Positions 31,341-43,386 of a stretch of 64,000 nucleotides of DNA are shown piece after piece. The DNA is taken from contig CM064551.1 in assembly GCA_032716605.1 (NCBI GenBank), positions 47,428,674-47,492,673 on the forward strand. Direction: 5' to 3'. Under the pieces are notes generated by a model. The model searched no databases and was not told the origin of the DNA. It was given only the letters and a program-made list of their open reading frames with translations. The position numbers and the translations under genes were made by a program. This stretch comes from Paralithodes platypus. Lineage: Eukaryota > Arthropoda > Malacostraca > Decapoda > Lithodidae. Position 1 is the stretch's first letter. The number at the start of each line of letters is the position of its first letter.

Positions 31341-33176
31341 AATATATTGCGAAAACAGTCTAAACGCTTTTCCTCTTAACCTAAACTCGCGGTCTAGGTG
31401 AGCTGGGGAAGGCGTGCTAAAAGGATCTTTTAATTCGCACAAGTTGATTTTAGGGGCAGCCAAGAAATCAAACAAAGCAGAGGGGACTCCTCCGGCACCA
31501 AAAACCGGAAGAGAGAACCAAGTATGGGTTTCTTGAGGGATTTGGTGAGAAGATTTTGAAGTGAAAGTAGTGGCAAAATTTTGAGCCTCTGTTTCCCATT
31601 CCACCCAAGGTCCCGTACCCAACTGCCCCACCTGCAAGACTGGATTAGAGGCTGAGCCTGTGATCGGAAACATACCCAACTCCGGCGTCAAAGCTGAAAG
31701 TGCCTTGATGTCGTTAAAGCCATCATTCTTAGTCCAGTCAAAAAATAGCTGTGAAGCTGAGGCCGGGGGTAGGGCTGGTGTTGATGCATACACAAAAAAG
31801 TCATGGTTATAATAACTTGGAATGGCCTTAATATGAACATCTAAAACATTTCCTTGACTATCCAATGCTCGAGTTTTCTAAACTTATTACCTTGGATTAC
31901 CCACTCATGTGGTACAGGGAGCTCCCCCGAAATAGTAGCTTGTGCTGCCTCTGGCTTAGTTGGTAACATTGCTACCCATGACTCATCAGGCCCGTATAAA
32001 AGAGGCATAGCTCCTTTTTTGACTGGTGCCTTGTCTAAAGGGGGGGGGGGAGTTATGTCTGATATGACTCGCACATTGGAAGTAGTGAGAGCTGCTGTGC
32101 CTGGCACATTGGAAATTGGATCTGACACAAGAGGAGGGTTAGGTATTTTAGCTAAAGTAATGGATGTAGCCAGAGGTCGCACATTCGTCGACGTCGCGGG
32201 AGTTCCCACACCAACTGTAGGAGTTTCCGGCGTAGTGCCAAAGAACTTATTAAGTGCATTTAATAGTAATCCATCAATCTCTTCTGTAGTTACATACCTA
32301 GCAGATGACGAACTCCGTGGAGATTCGACATTACCCTGAGAGTCGTCTAGATGGTGACCTGACTCTTCAACTTCCATCTCTGAGACCAGAGAATGCTGTT
32401 CTTCATCCCTTAAGTCTGGCCTATCATGGGAAGATCCCGCCGAAGCCGGGACCTCCACATGCCGCCATGTTAAATCTGTGATAGAAGATGGTACATCGGC
32501 ATCCCGGTGGACGTCAGCCACTACTTGAGTCACAAAAGGATGTGTGCTGTCCTGCCAGGGCTGTGAGTATCGCCATACACCTTGGCTGTGGCTGTTACTC
32601 GCTTGCGAGCTTGGTATACTCTCCAATTGGGAGCCCTCACCCGAGCACCCTAGAGGTTTATAGTTTCTGTAAGATACTTTAAATCTGAGGCTGACACACG
32701 TGACCTGGTAGAAAAAGCATGAATATCAGGTGATGAAATGTCTGCCGGGGCATCCTCCACCACATTCTCTGACTCCACCCCCGACCTGTCAGATTGGACG
32801 TTAGACTTGGTGGGGCTAGAGGCAGAAAGCGGGGTACAAGGCTCCGGCGACAGCCGTGAGTCCTTTCGCGCCGGAGGACCCCTTTTGTATGATTTATGAC
32901 TTCTACTTGACTTATGCTTAGTTCTAGTAATGTCTTTAGGTCCCGTACTCTCTTCCTTTTTCCTTTTCTTTGAAGGTGAAGCAGAGTGGCCCGAAGCTTT
33001 CACCTGCTTCCTCAGGGGTGACCTTGATTTGGACCTCGTCGCCGTTGCCGAGGGTGACGGTGAGCGAGGCCTCTTAGATTTGCCGGGGGAGGGTGTGGTA
33101 ACCTGTCCCCGCCCAGTCTCTGATGTCTTATGTGCACGTATCTTAAACTTAGGGGGGGCATGTTTGATAATTAAAA
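31341..33176 (-). pseudogene. DIRS gag-like protein, copy B, N-terminal part
   Basis: Continuation of copy B beyond the inserted copy D. Recognisable blocks: KSRSPLRKQ-like basic region, SAGSSHDRPD acidic linker, KFFGTTPETP, PLLYGPDESW, and GNVLDVHIKAIPSYYNHDFF to RLFSQYIVTQQ. Frames break near 31850 and 32640. The extreme N-terminus is missing because copy E starts at about 33177. Apparent in-frame reading past 31340 into the D leader is a by-product of the 34-bp duplication. Confidence 0.78.
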
Positions 33177-33354
33177 GCTCTCAAAGCTTACGTAAAATCT
33201 TCGTAACAAATAAAAAAAAATAAAAATAAAATAAGAATAACTATTCATAAGCTTTCCATATAATCGTGGATGTACTTGTGTGGATCTTTGACCAGACGCT
33301 GACTCAGGCGTCATTCTTCCTTCACTGACATATCAAGTAAATTAAAATCCTTAA

Positions 33355-33957
33355 CCTCTGAAGTGCGCATGGGGGTAATTGGAAACGTCCCCCTGTGCTG
33401 ACGTATTTGAGGTGTTTCCGTCACTAAAATATTCATTGTGCCATTAATAGCATTAATATTTATCCATATGCGCTATTATGTTGATTATAAAGGTATTAAC
33501 CTGAAACAACAATAACGAGTGAAAACAGCGTTTGGATGGTCAAATCGGAGATATAGCCCGAGTTGTATAATGTATGGGTGAGGCAATCTGCTTTCCCGCC
33601 AATTTCCCCCAAGGCCACTGAGACACAGTCGATCGATACTCTCTCTCCACTCGCTGCTATCAGTGATGACCACACCCTCCAATCCAATTTCTAATGTTAG
33701 CACGAAAATATACCTCAGAACAAGGGAATAACAGAGAAAACAGAAGATAACTGAAGGAGAAGGAAGTGGGGAAGGAAGGTAGAGGACTGAGATTTTGCAT
33801 GGCCCAGGGGCCAAAAAAAATAAAAAAATAAAAAAAAAAAATATAAAAAAATATTTTTTTTTCGATGTCAAAAGATGATTTTTATTTTCTCTGACTCTTA
33901 AGAGTCTTCCCGCAGTGCGCCGGGGGAACTCTTAAGAGTCTCCCCGCAGCTCCCGGG
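33355..33957. mobile_element. TTAA-flanked MITE, 603 bp, with 34-bp-spaced palindromes
   Basis: TTAA at 33351-33354 and 33958-33961. The empty site atccttaatacatcaac is intact in D (about 18672). The right end carries GACTCTTAAGAGTC (33893-33906) and AACTCTTAAGAGTC (33927-33940), 34 bp apart, each next to cccgc. The terminal repeats cctctgaagtgcgc / cccgggagctgcgg are weak. Low-complexity A/T runs at 33798-33870. No gene. Confidence 0.72.
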
Positions 33958-34002
33958 TTAATACATCAACGAATGGGAAGGGGAAGGTCGGGAGGGCCCC
34001 AG

Positions 34003-34102
34003 TCGTCAAAGATTACGGGGGCACTACTAAATATTAGGTTTTCTTTATCTCCTTACAGGAGTCAAACCTATAATTTATTAGTGGCCCCTCCATCATTGAC
34101 GA
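34003..34102 (-). repeat. internal complementary region, DIRS copy E
   Basis: Same two-sided complementary block as in A, B, D and G, with a few point changes (gtcaaagattacgggggcac). Confidence 0.8.
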
Positions 34103-34740
34103 TTATGCCTGATATCTAAGACTGGAGGGGGACATTTGTAATCATATCATAACTCTAGCAAAAGCAGATAATCAAACAACCACATAGTATTCTTACTTCG
34201 AAAAGATATATATTTTGGCGCAGCACATATATACAAAAAGGGGGTACAAGCAGGAGTGTGCTTCAAAGAAGCCTGCTTGATAAAAAAGGGTTAACTCTGA
34301 GATTCTGAGTACAGATCCGCCAGTTAATAAGGCACCCCACTTAACCCTCCAACCCCGGCTAGGGTAGATCGTGACTGTACTCTGTGTCCGGGGGTTTTGA
34401 GGAATTTGGGTCCATGTTGATTCACCTGTTACTCCTGAAATACATGACACAAAGTTATAAAAAAAAAAAAAAAATGTTGCACAAACCTTCATGTGTAGAA
34501 TGCCGTTGAGTAGAGGTCTCTAGCCCAAGTGATTGCATAATGGCGAGCGCGGGAAGTGGAGTGATTTTTATGCGGGAAAATCTTCCCGCGTTCGGATGCG
34601 TCGCCTTGGCCCAGGCCCCGGCTTGGCTAACCTACTGCGCACTTAGCCACTCGTCGCGCCAGAGTTTTTACCTCCCGGAGGCGATTTTATTTATTGATAG
34701 TGATGTTATTATAGTTATTTGGAGTCCAATTATATAAAAT

Positions 34741-35445
34741 GTGTATTAGGCTATCATTGTCAATAATATTTCACATTTTCACTCGATACCGTAGTTTTTA
34801 TGAGTAATTGAGGCTGGTTATTGTTATATTAGGCAGTGATTATTCGTTATCACAGGTGTTTATTATACTTTGGCCATCTAATATTAGTTCGTGTGTCACT
34901 TTCACTTTGGTAAATATGCTTGAGAGAGTGTCACTGTCACTGATAATGCTCATTTTCACTTGATACGGTACATTTTATTAGTAATTGAGGTAGGTTATTG
35001 TTATATTAGGCAGTGATTATTCGTTATCACAGGTGTTTATTATACTTTGGCCATCTAATATTACTTCGTGTGTCACTTTCACTTTGGTAAATATGCTTGA
35101 GAGAGTGTCACTGTCACTGATAATGCTCATTTTCACTTGATACGGTACATTTTATTAGTAATTGAGGTAGGTTATTGTTATATTAGGCAGTGATTATTCG
35201 TTATCACAGGTGTTTATTATACTTTGGCCATCTAATATTACTTCGTGTGTCACTTTCACTTTGGTAAATATGCTTGAGAGAGTGTCACTGTCACTGATAA
35301 TGCTCATTTTCACTTGATACGGTACATTTTATTAGTAATTGAGGTAGGTTATTGTTATATTAGGCACTGATTATTCGTTATCACAGGTGTTTATTATACT
35401 TTGGCCATCTAATATTATGTCATGTGTCACTTTCACTTAGTTATA
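34741..35445 (-). repeat. 177-bp tandem array in piggyBac 3
   Basis: About four units; gtgtgtcactttcacttt recurs at 34891, 35068 and 35245 with a 177-bp period. Homologous to the arrays of piggyBac 1 and 2 but with family-specific differences (tgcttgagagagtgtcac). Confidence 0.92.
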
Positions 35446-35609
35446 TGCTTTGTAAACGTTTTATATACAATTTATTGTGTCTTTTTTCACTTATTTATAT
35501 ATGTTTTCATAATACATGACTTTTTTATCACAATACATTGTTTTATTTCCACTTGTTGCCTATATACATACATATTGTCAGTCTTTGGTACTTTCACTAT
35601 GATTATTAG

Positions 35610-38531
35610 TTAGTACTCCTGCTTGGTGTGGTATTCAGCAAAGCACGGTATAGCACATAGTGCCAGCTGGCACTCCACACACTGCATGGTGGTCTTTTTC
35701 TGCTTCCTCGGCCTCACCTGGCTGTTCCAGCAGACATGGCACCGCCTTCTGCTAATGGTGACTCCATCTCGTTCCAGAGGCAGGTAACCGAGCTTGTGCA
35801 CATTTAGATACTGTGCACACTGCATACGGTCCTGAACGGGGCGCCCAGGTTGTGCCACTGCCCTCTGTGGCGTAGCATACCTGTCCAGGAGCTCCACCAA
35901 CACCTGTTTTTGGAACCTCCGCAGGCTACTGAACTTCCTGGGTGTGCGCGGATTCCGAAACCTGTAGATATTGTAGGCATTCAGCATTGACATGTCCACC
36001 ATGTGCAGAAAGAACTTTTTGTACCATCTGCACGAGGTACGCAGACAGTCGATGAAGCCTATCTGCATGTCGGACTTGTCCACCAGCCTCATATTTATGT
36101 TGTAGTCCATTACAGCATCGGGCTTGGTCACCCTGACTTGGGTGCGGCGATCCACCTTGCCAGTCTCAACCATTTCCCCCTTGTGGACGGTGCTCAGGAG
36201 GTTGACCTTCCGCTGGTCGTGCCAGTGAATAGCCAGAATGGGTCCCGACTTCTTTTTGAAGACATCGCCTTTCTTGGTTTTAGGAGGGAAAGTTGGCATG
36301 CCCTTCCTTTTCGCTCTAACTGTGCCTACAGTCCCCGTCTTGCGCTGATGGAGGTACTTTGAGAGAGTGGGGGACGTGTAGTAGTTGTCCGTGTAGAGGA
36401 CGTGATTCTTCTGGAAGTACCGGTTCATCATGGCTTGAACCACTGCTCCGCCAAAGCCAATGAGGGGGTCTATTTCCACGTCCCCTTCCTTCCCGCTGTA
36501 GACCAGGAAGTCCAGGACATAACCAGTTTGGCAATCGCACAGCACAAAGAACTTTATACCAAAGCGATGTCTCTTTGAGGGGATGTACTGCCTGAAGCTC
36601 AGCTTTCCCCGGAACAGCACAAGAGACTCGTCAATACAGACGTTGCAGAAGGGCGTGAAGTATGACGTGAAACGTTCTCGCATCATCTCGTACAACGTCC
36701 TAATCTTCCACAGCTTGTCAGAGAGATGCATGTCGGTGTTGGTGACAAGATGGAGCGCTCCGAGGATGTCGAGGTACCGGTCCCGAGAGATGTATTTCCC
36801 GAAGGCAGGGGTGGATATCAGATCTTTGGTGATCCAATAGTCAGCCAACCTGTGCTTCTTTACATGAGGCATTAGCATGGTGATTGCCAGGAACACCATG
36901 AACTCGGGATGAGTCACTGGGGTCCACCGCTTCATGTGGCCCTTGGTCACCTTGCCAAAAAAGTTCACCTGGATTTGGTGGTGCTTGTTTGTCTCTTCTA
37001 TGACAAACTCAGTAACCTCCTTATCAAAAAATGCCTCAAAAAGCTCATGTGGTGGAGCATTGGGGCCTGCGGGAAAACTTGGGGTAACTCCTGAACCCTC
37101 CTGTACCTCATCAAAAGGGGTAACATCAGGGTCATTCACTTCATCAGCAGCCACATCCTGCCAGTTGAAAATATAAAATGGGTCCTGCTGGCGACGCTTA
37201 CGAGGAGCTGCAGCTGGGGCAGCACGCCCACGAACTTTGGCGGCGCGCACCCTAGGGCGGCCAGGAGCGCGACGGCGCCCAGACCCAGCCCGGCGGCCAG
37301 GGCGGCCAGGAGCACGACGGCCCTGGGCAAAGCGTCTGGGTTGAGGGTCGTCGATGTCCATAAAGTCATCGTCGTTGTCGTCAGAGCCGTCATCTTGCCC
37401 TGACGGTGGACCCAGGTAATCATGGCCAGAGTCATCTGTGAGGTGCCCTTCATCTTCAGACCCCCCCTCATAATCTCACGGGGAACGAATGATGCGTGGG
37501 CGGCGTGTAGGTCGGCGAGGTGGGGAAGGAGTGGCAGGTGAGGCTCTGTCATCTTCATGCAGAGGTTCGGGGCTCCTTGGCCTACGACGATTCGTAGACA
37601 GCACTGATTCAGTGTCTGTAGGTGCAGGTATGGATGCGAGGTCAAAAACATCGTCAGGAACCTCTGTTGTAGGCTGGAGAGGTGGGGTGGACCCTGGGGA
37701 AACTTGCGGGGGCGTATGGCTGGGACCGGCAGGGGTGGAAGCCGCGGGAGCCTCGAACAAAGAGCGCCTACTTGTAGCTCCTTTTTTCACATATTTTCTC
37801 CCTTTTCCCTTTTCTGTAGTAGTATGTCTCCTCTCGGGGGAAATAGGGGGTAAATAGGCCGAAAGTGGGGGGTCCTCAACCCTAGGCAGTGCTGGTGGTG
37901 GTGGGGAAGAATGGCGGGCGCCTGGGGCAACTTGGGTGGCGTGGGTAGATAAGGAAGACAATGGCGGGTCAACCTCACCCTCACGCTCAGCCTCACTGGC
38001 ACCCTCACGCACTGCTCCCTCACCAAGTTTTAGGGCCTCTTTCCTGGCTGCCGCGGCCGCCTTTTCAAGAACTTGCTTCTTATAAAAGCGTATCTTGAAT
38101 GGGGATTTAGCTGGCGAAGGGCTAGGTGTCGTGTCACTCAACCTAAACTTGGCAGTCGACCTAGTGCTGTCCCATTCGCTCACTCTCACTACACTCTCAT
38201 CACCTTGCACAACTATATCACGTTCAGTACTATCATCACTTTCATCGTCATCGTCAAATCCAACAAATTGCGCGTCTCTTTGATGAATTTCGTCTAGATC
38301 GTCTAAATTTTCACTATAGTGAGACTGATAAGACTCGGAGCTATCACTGCCCAAGTCATCAACACTATTTTGTCCTTCACCACGTTCATAACTCCTCAAA
38401 GCTATTTCAATACCTCCGGGAGTCAACGCATCTTGTACGTGCCTTTGCGTTAGGGCGCGACGAACATGGGCAGGCGTCAAAGGGAGCAGGGAATCGGACA
38501 CAGGGGAATCACTTTTTGGGCTAGTATCCAT
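35610..38531 (-). pseudogene. piggyBac transposase copy 3, single nonsense codon
   Basis: Start MDTSPKSD (38531), end 35610. Same architecture as copy 1 but clearly diverged in the N-terminal disordered region and the cysteine-rich C-terminus (CHVCWNSQVRPR ... CVECQLALCAIPCFAEYH). Catalytic aspartates are present in CIDESL, YTDNYY and RLVDKSD. One TGA at 37476-37478 interrupts the frame just before the acidic DYEGGSEDEGHL segment, upstream of the catalytic core. The difference in the cysteine-rich domain goes together with a different palindrome at the element end. Confidence 0.9.
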
Positions 38532-38646
38532 GTTGGCGGCAGGGTAGAGACTGTTTTGGTGGCGTACATGGTGTCTGGTGGCGTCACCTAGCGACCACGG
38601 AACAAAATTTTTACGCGCGCCATTCGAAAGCACATACGCAAGCAAT

Positions 38647-38706
38647 GGTACAATGTTGTACCACCCGGGTTCCTCGGGTCAAAACATAATGGTACACACG
38701 TGTACC
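38647..38706 (-). promoter_or_regulatory. paired palindromes at piggyBac 3 left end
   Basis: GGTACAATGTTGTACC (38647-38662) and GGTACACACGTGTACC (38691-38706), 44 bp apart, each next to acccggg. Position and flanks correspond to the GGGCTCTTGAACGCCC pair of copies 1 and 2, but the 16-bp core is different. Confidence 0.7.
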
Positions 38707-39519
38707 ACCCGGGGTTGAAGGGTTAAAATAAGTGGTGAAAAAATAAAAACTTATCAGTTTATATGTGCACATATAAACCCCATAAAACTTGTGGATATAT
38801 CTTGCAAAATATATCCAATGCTTAAAATTAGATTGCTTCACAGCCAAAAACTACTTACAACAACACTGTTGTTTGTACTACAATTGTACTAGCACAATTT
38901 CCTGTAATGAATAGTACAGAGAAATTTTCATATCACAACACCCATAAACAGTATCACAGCTCACATATTCCAGCGGGGTCTAGGGTGTCCTATGTTACAC
39001 TGACTGCACCCCCCCCCCCCCCCCCCTTTCTTGAAAGTAAACAAAAAGTGACTTAGGGGCCACCTAGACCCTCTGCCTTAAAGCTATACATGGCAAGGAA
39101 GGTTTATCTAGAGCTACTGAAAGGTATCAAGTCAAAAACGTATGATTAGAGGCCCACAACTGTGTGGACGTAATATCTTCAACAGAATTTTTTTTAAGGA
39201 AACGTAAAGAGGCTGCCCACTTGCGTAAATCGTGGGCCCTACCCACAACGCCGGGATTACTCTCTTTAATGACCTCGACCAAGAGAGAAGCCAGTTTACG
39301 TTTCATCAAGTGTTTACCCGTACTTGCTACCCATAAAGCACCCTGGTGATTTAGAGGTGCCACTCTCAAATATTTGGTTAGAGCTTGCACTGGACATAAA
39401 TTATGGTGCACCTTTCCCCTTTTCAACGCCGGCACCGTGAACTCTGAAAACACGTGTTCACTGTGCTCATTCTTGGCTATGAACCCTGGGGAAGGTGCAA
39501 TGTGAATACACTCATTAAC

Positions 39520-39912
39520 ACTGAGAACTGAGCAATCTCTGCCATACCCATAGCTTACTCTGACTGTTCCTTTTACTTTTATATTTTCTAGATCTCAAGT
39601 GACGGCGTCTCTTCCGTGGATTGACCTCCCAGTCTACCTAGATTGGAAGCCAAAGCGTCACATTTTTTCCTTTGCCCCTCAACTTTCTCTTCATAATTGC
39701 TGAGGGGCACAGGGCCCTGGGTGGGGCTTTGGTTTCCCGGGCGTTTCCGCACCCTCCTCAGCTCCCCGCCATGGAGGGCTTCGGTCACCCAGGCTTTATT
39801 GTGGTCGGCAGTGAGGGTTCTGTGGGGGCGCACGGTTATGGCCTTGGCCTTGCTCGGGGCCTTGGGGCTGTTCGGCCAGGCAGCTTGGGGAACAACAACA
39901 ACAACAACAACA
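39520..39912 (+). mobile_element. retroposon with (AAC)n tail, second copy
   Basis: Same family as 22701-23221, 5'-truncated to 393 bp, with tail (AAC)n. Target duplication actcattaac at 39510-39519 and 39913-39922. The last base of the duplication is the first base of the adjacent MITE, so the retroposon arrived after the MITE. Confidence 0.85.
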
Positions 39913-39921
39913 ACTCATTAA

Positions 39922-40402
39922 CCCTTCCTACCCGGGCTGTCTTACCCAATGACGGTCGCCCCTACCCGGGCGAAATGGCTGAAAAACGTCTAGGCCTAGG
40001 CTACCGTATTTATGTTTATTTTCACTGCTAGAACTTTCCCACTCATCTATAATCGTAGTGCGGTTTTCAATCTGTATTTTGGCATTTAGTAGAGCTCTGT
40101 AAGTCAACTGGTTCAGTTGTGATGATGATTTCAGTGGAGCCAATATTGCAGAGATGTTGCCAATATGGGGGCTTTTCAGACACTAATTTCGTCTGACGTC
40201 AGAACAATAACATTGAAGAGTCTTCTCCTTCTTGTTTTCGGAGGTGCGGTGACGCAACGCTTGGGTTTGTTGACATACGTCGTACGCACGGCGTTCAGAC
40301 CAAGCTTAATTAGGCTATTAAGCTGCTGCCTTAGGTAAGGCATACCGGGTAGCGGCCCTTCTTTCGTGCTGTCCTTACCTAAGGCAGACCGGGTAGGAAG
40401 GG
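39922..40402. mobile_element. TTAA-flanked MITE, 481 bp, third palindrome type
   Basis: TTAA at 39918-39921 and 40403-40406. The ends cccttcctacccgg are identical on both strands. The right end holds TGCCTTAGGTAAGGCA (40327-40342) and GTCCTTACCTAAGGCA (40371-40386), 44 bp apart and next to accgggta. The interior (aaaaacgtctaggcctaggc; gtcaactggttcag) is homologous to the MITE at 51961-52440, although the ends differ. No gene; the open frames are not conserved. Confidence 0.82.
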
Positions 40403-40904
40403 TTAAGCCTACCAAACCTGAGGCAATTAGGTGTGTTGCTCATCGCCGCCAGCTCAGATACTCTGTTCCCGGTAGCCAAAGCCATAAGGAATACTGCCCT
40501 TTTTAAAAGTAATGTAAAATCTGCAAAATTTTGGTACAGACGGGAATGAAGTAACGACAATGCTTTGTCCAGAGACCAGGTAGGCATGAGCTGACGGGGA
40601 GGTGGGCGGAGTTTAAAACATGCCCTCATAAAACCTGTTTCCTCCGCGACTGGTATGGTGAGACCGGTAAGGTCCAAAAATGGCATCCTAGTCGCAGTTA
40701 AGTGATTTTTTAACGTTACTACAGATAAACGTTTCTGCTCGAACAGATAATTTAAATAATTAAAAACCAAAGCCACCGAGGGCACAGTTTGTTCTGTTCT
40801 AAGAATCCAAGAAGTAAAGGCTTGCCAATGCGATTGATACTGTCGCTTTGTAGACTGGGTATATTGATTCATGAATTTATTGGTCACGTCTCTACCATAT
40901 GGTG

Positions 40905-42834
40905 CTAGCCACTTGGCCTCCTGAATGTCCATAATGCAAAAGTCAGCGAGGTCTCTAGGTTGCCAATTGTGTCTAAGTGGAAAAACCCGACCGGGAGTGA
41001 CACCGGGTGCGGGCACCACGTTTTCAATTGCTGGTACCACAACTGCGCCGGCCACAGGGGCGCGATTAGCGAGACTACGCCCCGATAATCCTGTAGTTTG
41101 TTTACTACGTGGCACATTAGAGATGCGTCTGGCGGCGGAAACCGATAAATGGAACTCCACCTGTTCCAGTCTGTCACCAGTGCGTCTGGCCCGCCCGCCG
41201 GCGTTATCGTCCGGCGGGTGAGGTACAGTGGGAGTTTGTGAGTCTCCGCTGACGCAAACAAATCCACTTGTGGATGGTAAGGCTCCACAATCATTTGGTC
41301 GAAAATGGTTTGCTTGAGCGCCCATTCTACTGTTGTGCTCTGTCTCCGAGACAGAGCGTCTGCCCAGACGTTTGCTACGTCTGGGAGATAAGATGCGTGA
41401 AGATGAATGTCCAGCCATGTTGGCTAGAATAAAAATCTTTTCTGACACGTTTAGCAACTTCCGAGATCTCGTTGACCCTTGTTTCTGAATACAGTGAACC
41501 GCATTCAGATTGTCCATTCTGAAGGCCACCGACTTGCCCCGTAAAGTAGAGCCGTGAGCCTGAAGGAAATATAAGGGGACTAGTAATTCTTTGACATTGA
41601 TGTGGGAGATTTCTAAATGGGACCAAAGCCCTTGACCCTGGTGCCCTTGGTTTGACTGAAAGCCCCAACCTATCGTTCCTGACGCATCCGTGTCTACCCA
41701 TATCGTCGGCAGAGGAGAGGTCCATGACATTACTGAGTGCAACGTTTCCCTCTTCGCCCAGACCGCTAGTAAGTTGTGGATTAATTTTGGTATGGGCCAT
41801 AATTTTTCCGCCGGCAATAGTGGAAAACATTTGTTGCCTTCCAATATTAAACGTTTGACTTTTAACCGGCCCAACTTTACAGTTAGTTGAATCCAGTTGA
41901 GAGAGCCGACCAGAGACTCCCAGATTCTCTGTGTCGTAGTCAGACTGTGAAGGAACAGAAACAATTTCCTGCGAAATCTGTTTCGATTGTACACACTCTG
42001 ACTCAGAGTGAGAGTAGCTGTGTCCCAAACCAGCCCTATCCACTGAACTACTCGTGAGGGAACAAGGTTTGACTTTACCAGGTTTACCTTGAATCCTAGA
42101 GATTTGACATGATTTAATGTTATGTTGACATGATTGATGCATAATTGTTCCGTCTCTGCCACCACTAGCCAGTCGTCTAGATACCACAAAATCCTGATCC
42201 CTTGCTCTAACAAGGGCATCAGGGCTTGCCGGACTAATTTCGTGAATAAGCGAGGTGCTAGGTTCAATCCAAACGGCATCCTCTGAAAGACAAGTCTGAT
42301 GCATTATTCGTAAGGCCAGAAACCGTTGAAATATTTTGTTTACCGAGACGTGCCAATACGCATCTGTCAGGTCTAAAGAACATATCCATCCTCCCGGCGG
42401 AAGTGTTAGCCTGATTTGATTCACTGTCAGCATCCTGAAGGACACGTTGTGAAAATGGAGGTTCAGATAAGACAGGTCTACAACTGGTCTCATCTGAACA
42501 CTGTCCCTTTTGGGCACTAGAAATAGTTTGGATGTAAAGACTGGGTAATTTTGAGGAACCGGGATGATGACATTCTTGGCGATCATTTCTCGGATCAGTG
42601 ACTCCACCTCTAATGAAACTAAATTTGCCTTTGTCGGCTGACGTAAACGAGGTCGCCGGAGCCACTGCCAGGTGATGCCTTTGCGTGCCACCATCCTCGC
42701 CCAAGTATTTAATGGCCATGCGCGGTGACACGTCCGGAACGACCCAGTTAGCAGATAAGGGTTCGCCGGCTGTACTACCCTCTGATCCACCCGCCGTGAG
42801 ACCGGCCCTGGGAGTGAGAGAGACTTTAGTTTTT
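40905..42834 (-). pseudogene. DIRS RT/RNase H with methyltransferase-like tail, copy E
   Basis: RT parts: NVIIPVPQNYPVFTSKLFL, SLDLTDAYWHV and WYLDDWLVV. RNase H: WVDTDASG, NVKELL, RMDNLNAV. A frameshift near 42290 separates the first half from the YLDD half. A second shift near 41410 (extra bases giving NMAGHSSSR) throws the RNase H frame into the recombinase frame, so that an artificial RT-RNase H-recombinase fusion frame runs 42279-40375. The original frame resumes at 41294 and ends at 40905. Confidence 0.83.
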
Positions 42835-43386
42835 TTATGGTGGTGGTGGTGGTGGTGGATGCTTAGCCGACTGGCCGGCGTTGGCAGAAGACGGGCCCTG
42901 GCCCGGTCTGTTATACCTTTTTCCTTTACGACCTGCAAACTTTCCTTGTTTATACCTGTACTGACCTTGGGGGGAAGAGGACTTAGGTAGATGAAAGGGC
43001 TTTGGCCCACCCGGCTGAGCTTTTGCGACTGGCTTGGGTTTGGGAAAGTTAAAAGCAGGTTTCTTAGAAGGGGCGGGACTGTGCTTAAAGGCCTGAGCCA
43101 TGTTAAATACAGTTCTCCACACATCAGGGGACATTAAAGAGGGAGTTAGCACCGGCGACATGACCACCTGGTTCGCAATTCTATCAGGAAGTTTCCTCAC
43201 CAGGGACATCCTAAGATCCTGTCTCTCCCGCACCGCCTCGAGCAAGGCTGTACGGATATCCCCCAACGACTGAATAGAAGTCTGAAGGAGTAAACGTCGA
43301 GATAGTTCAATTGATCTTCTGACATCCGTGTCCGCGATTGCCTGAGTAGATCTTAGCATAGACTTCGCCACCTGGTGCGTAACAAT

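Larger units (their letters stand above)
34345..38722 (-). mobile_element. piggyBac-type transposon 3 (diverged family)
   Basis: TTAA at 34341-34344 and 38723-38726, at the same DIRS 3' UTR site as piggyBac 2 but in opposite orientation relative to the host element. The ends ccctccaaccccgg and, on the other strand, cccttcaaccccgg. It contains a clearly diverged transposase, its own 177-bp array (34741-35445), and a different palindrome pair (38647-38706). The 34345-34740 part is noncoding right end homologous to 6265-6570. Confidence 0.9.
39065..40932 (-). pseudogene. DIRS tyrosine recombinase, copy E, split by two insertions
   Basis: Start MDIQEAKWLAPYG (40932), end about 39065. The gene is interrupted after NTPNCLRFGRLN by a MITE (39922-40402) and a retroposon (39520-39912), and resumes with SIHIAPSPGF and KVHHNLCPVQ. 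GNRVSELAA and HDLRKWA are intact. The codon before the Tyr nucleophile is TGA (about 39127), where D has an Arg codon, so even the spliced gene would stop one codon short of its nucleophile. Copy B shares this stop. Confidence 0.85.

Noticed and set aside
33485..33871. 128-aa open frame in the MITE at 33355-33957
   Set aside because: Phe-rich translation of A/T runs, no similarity to any domain I know, and located in a noncoding TTAA element.
40375..42279. 634-aa RT-RNase H-recombinase fusion protein in copy E
   Set aside because: The fusion results from a frameshift near 41410 compared with D and Y. The normal arrangement is two overlapping frames.
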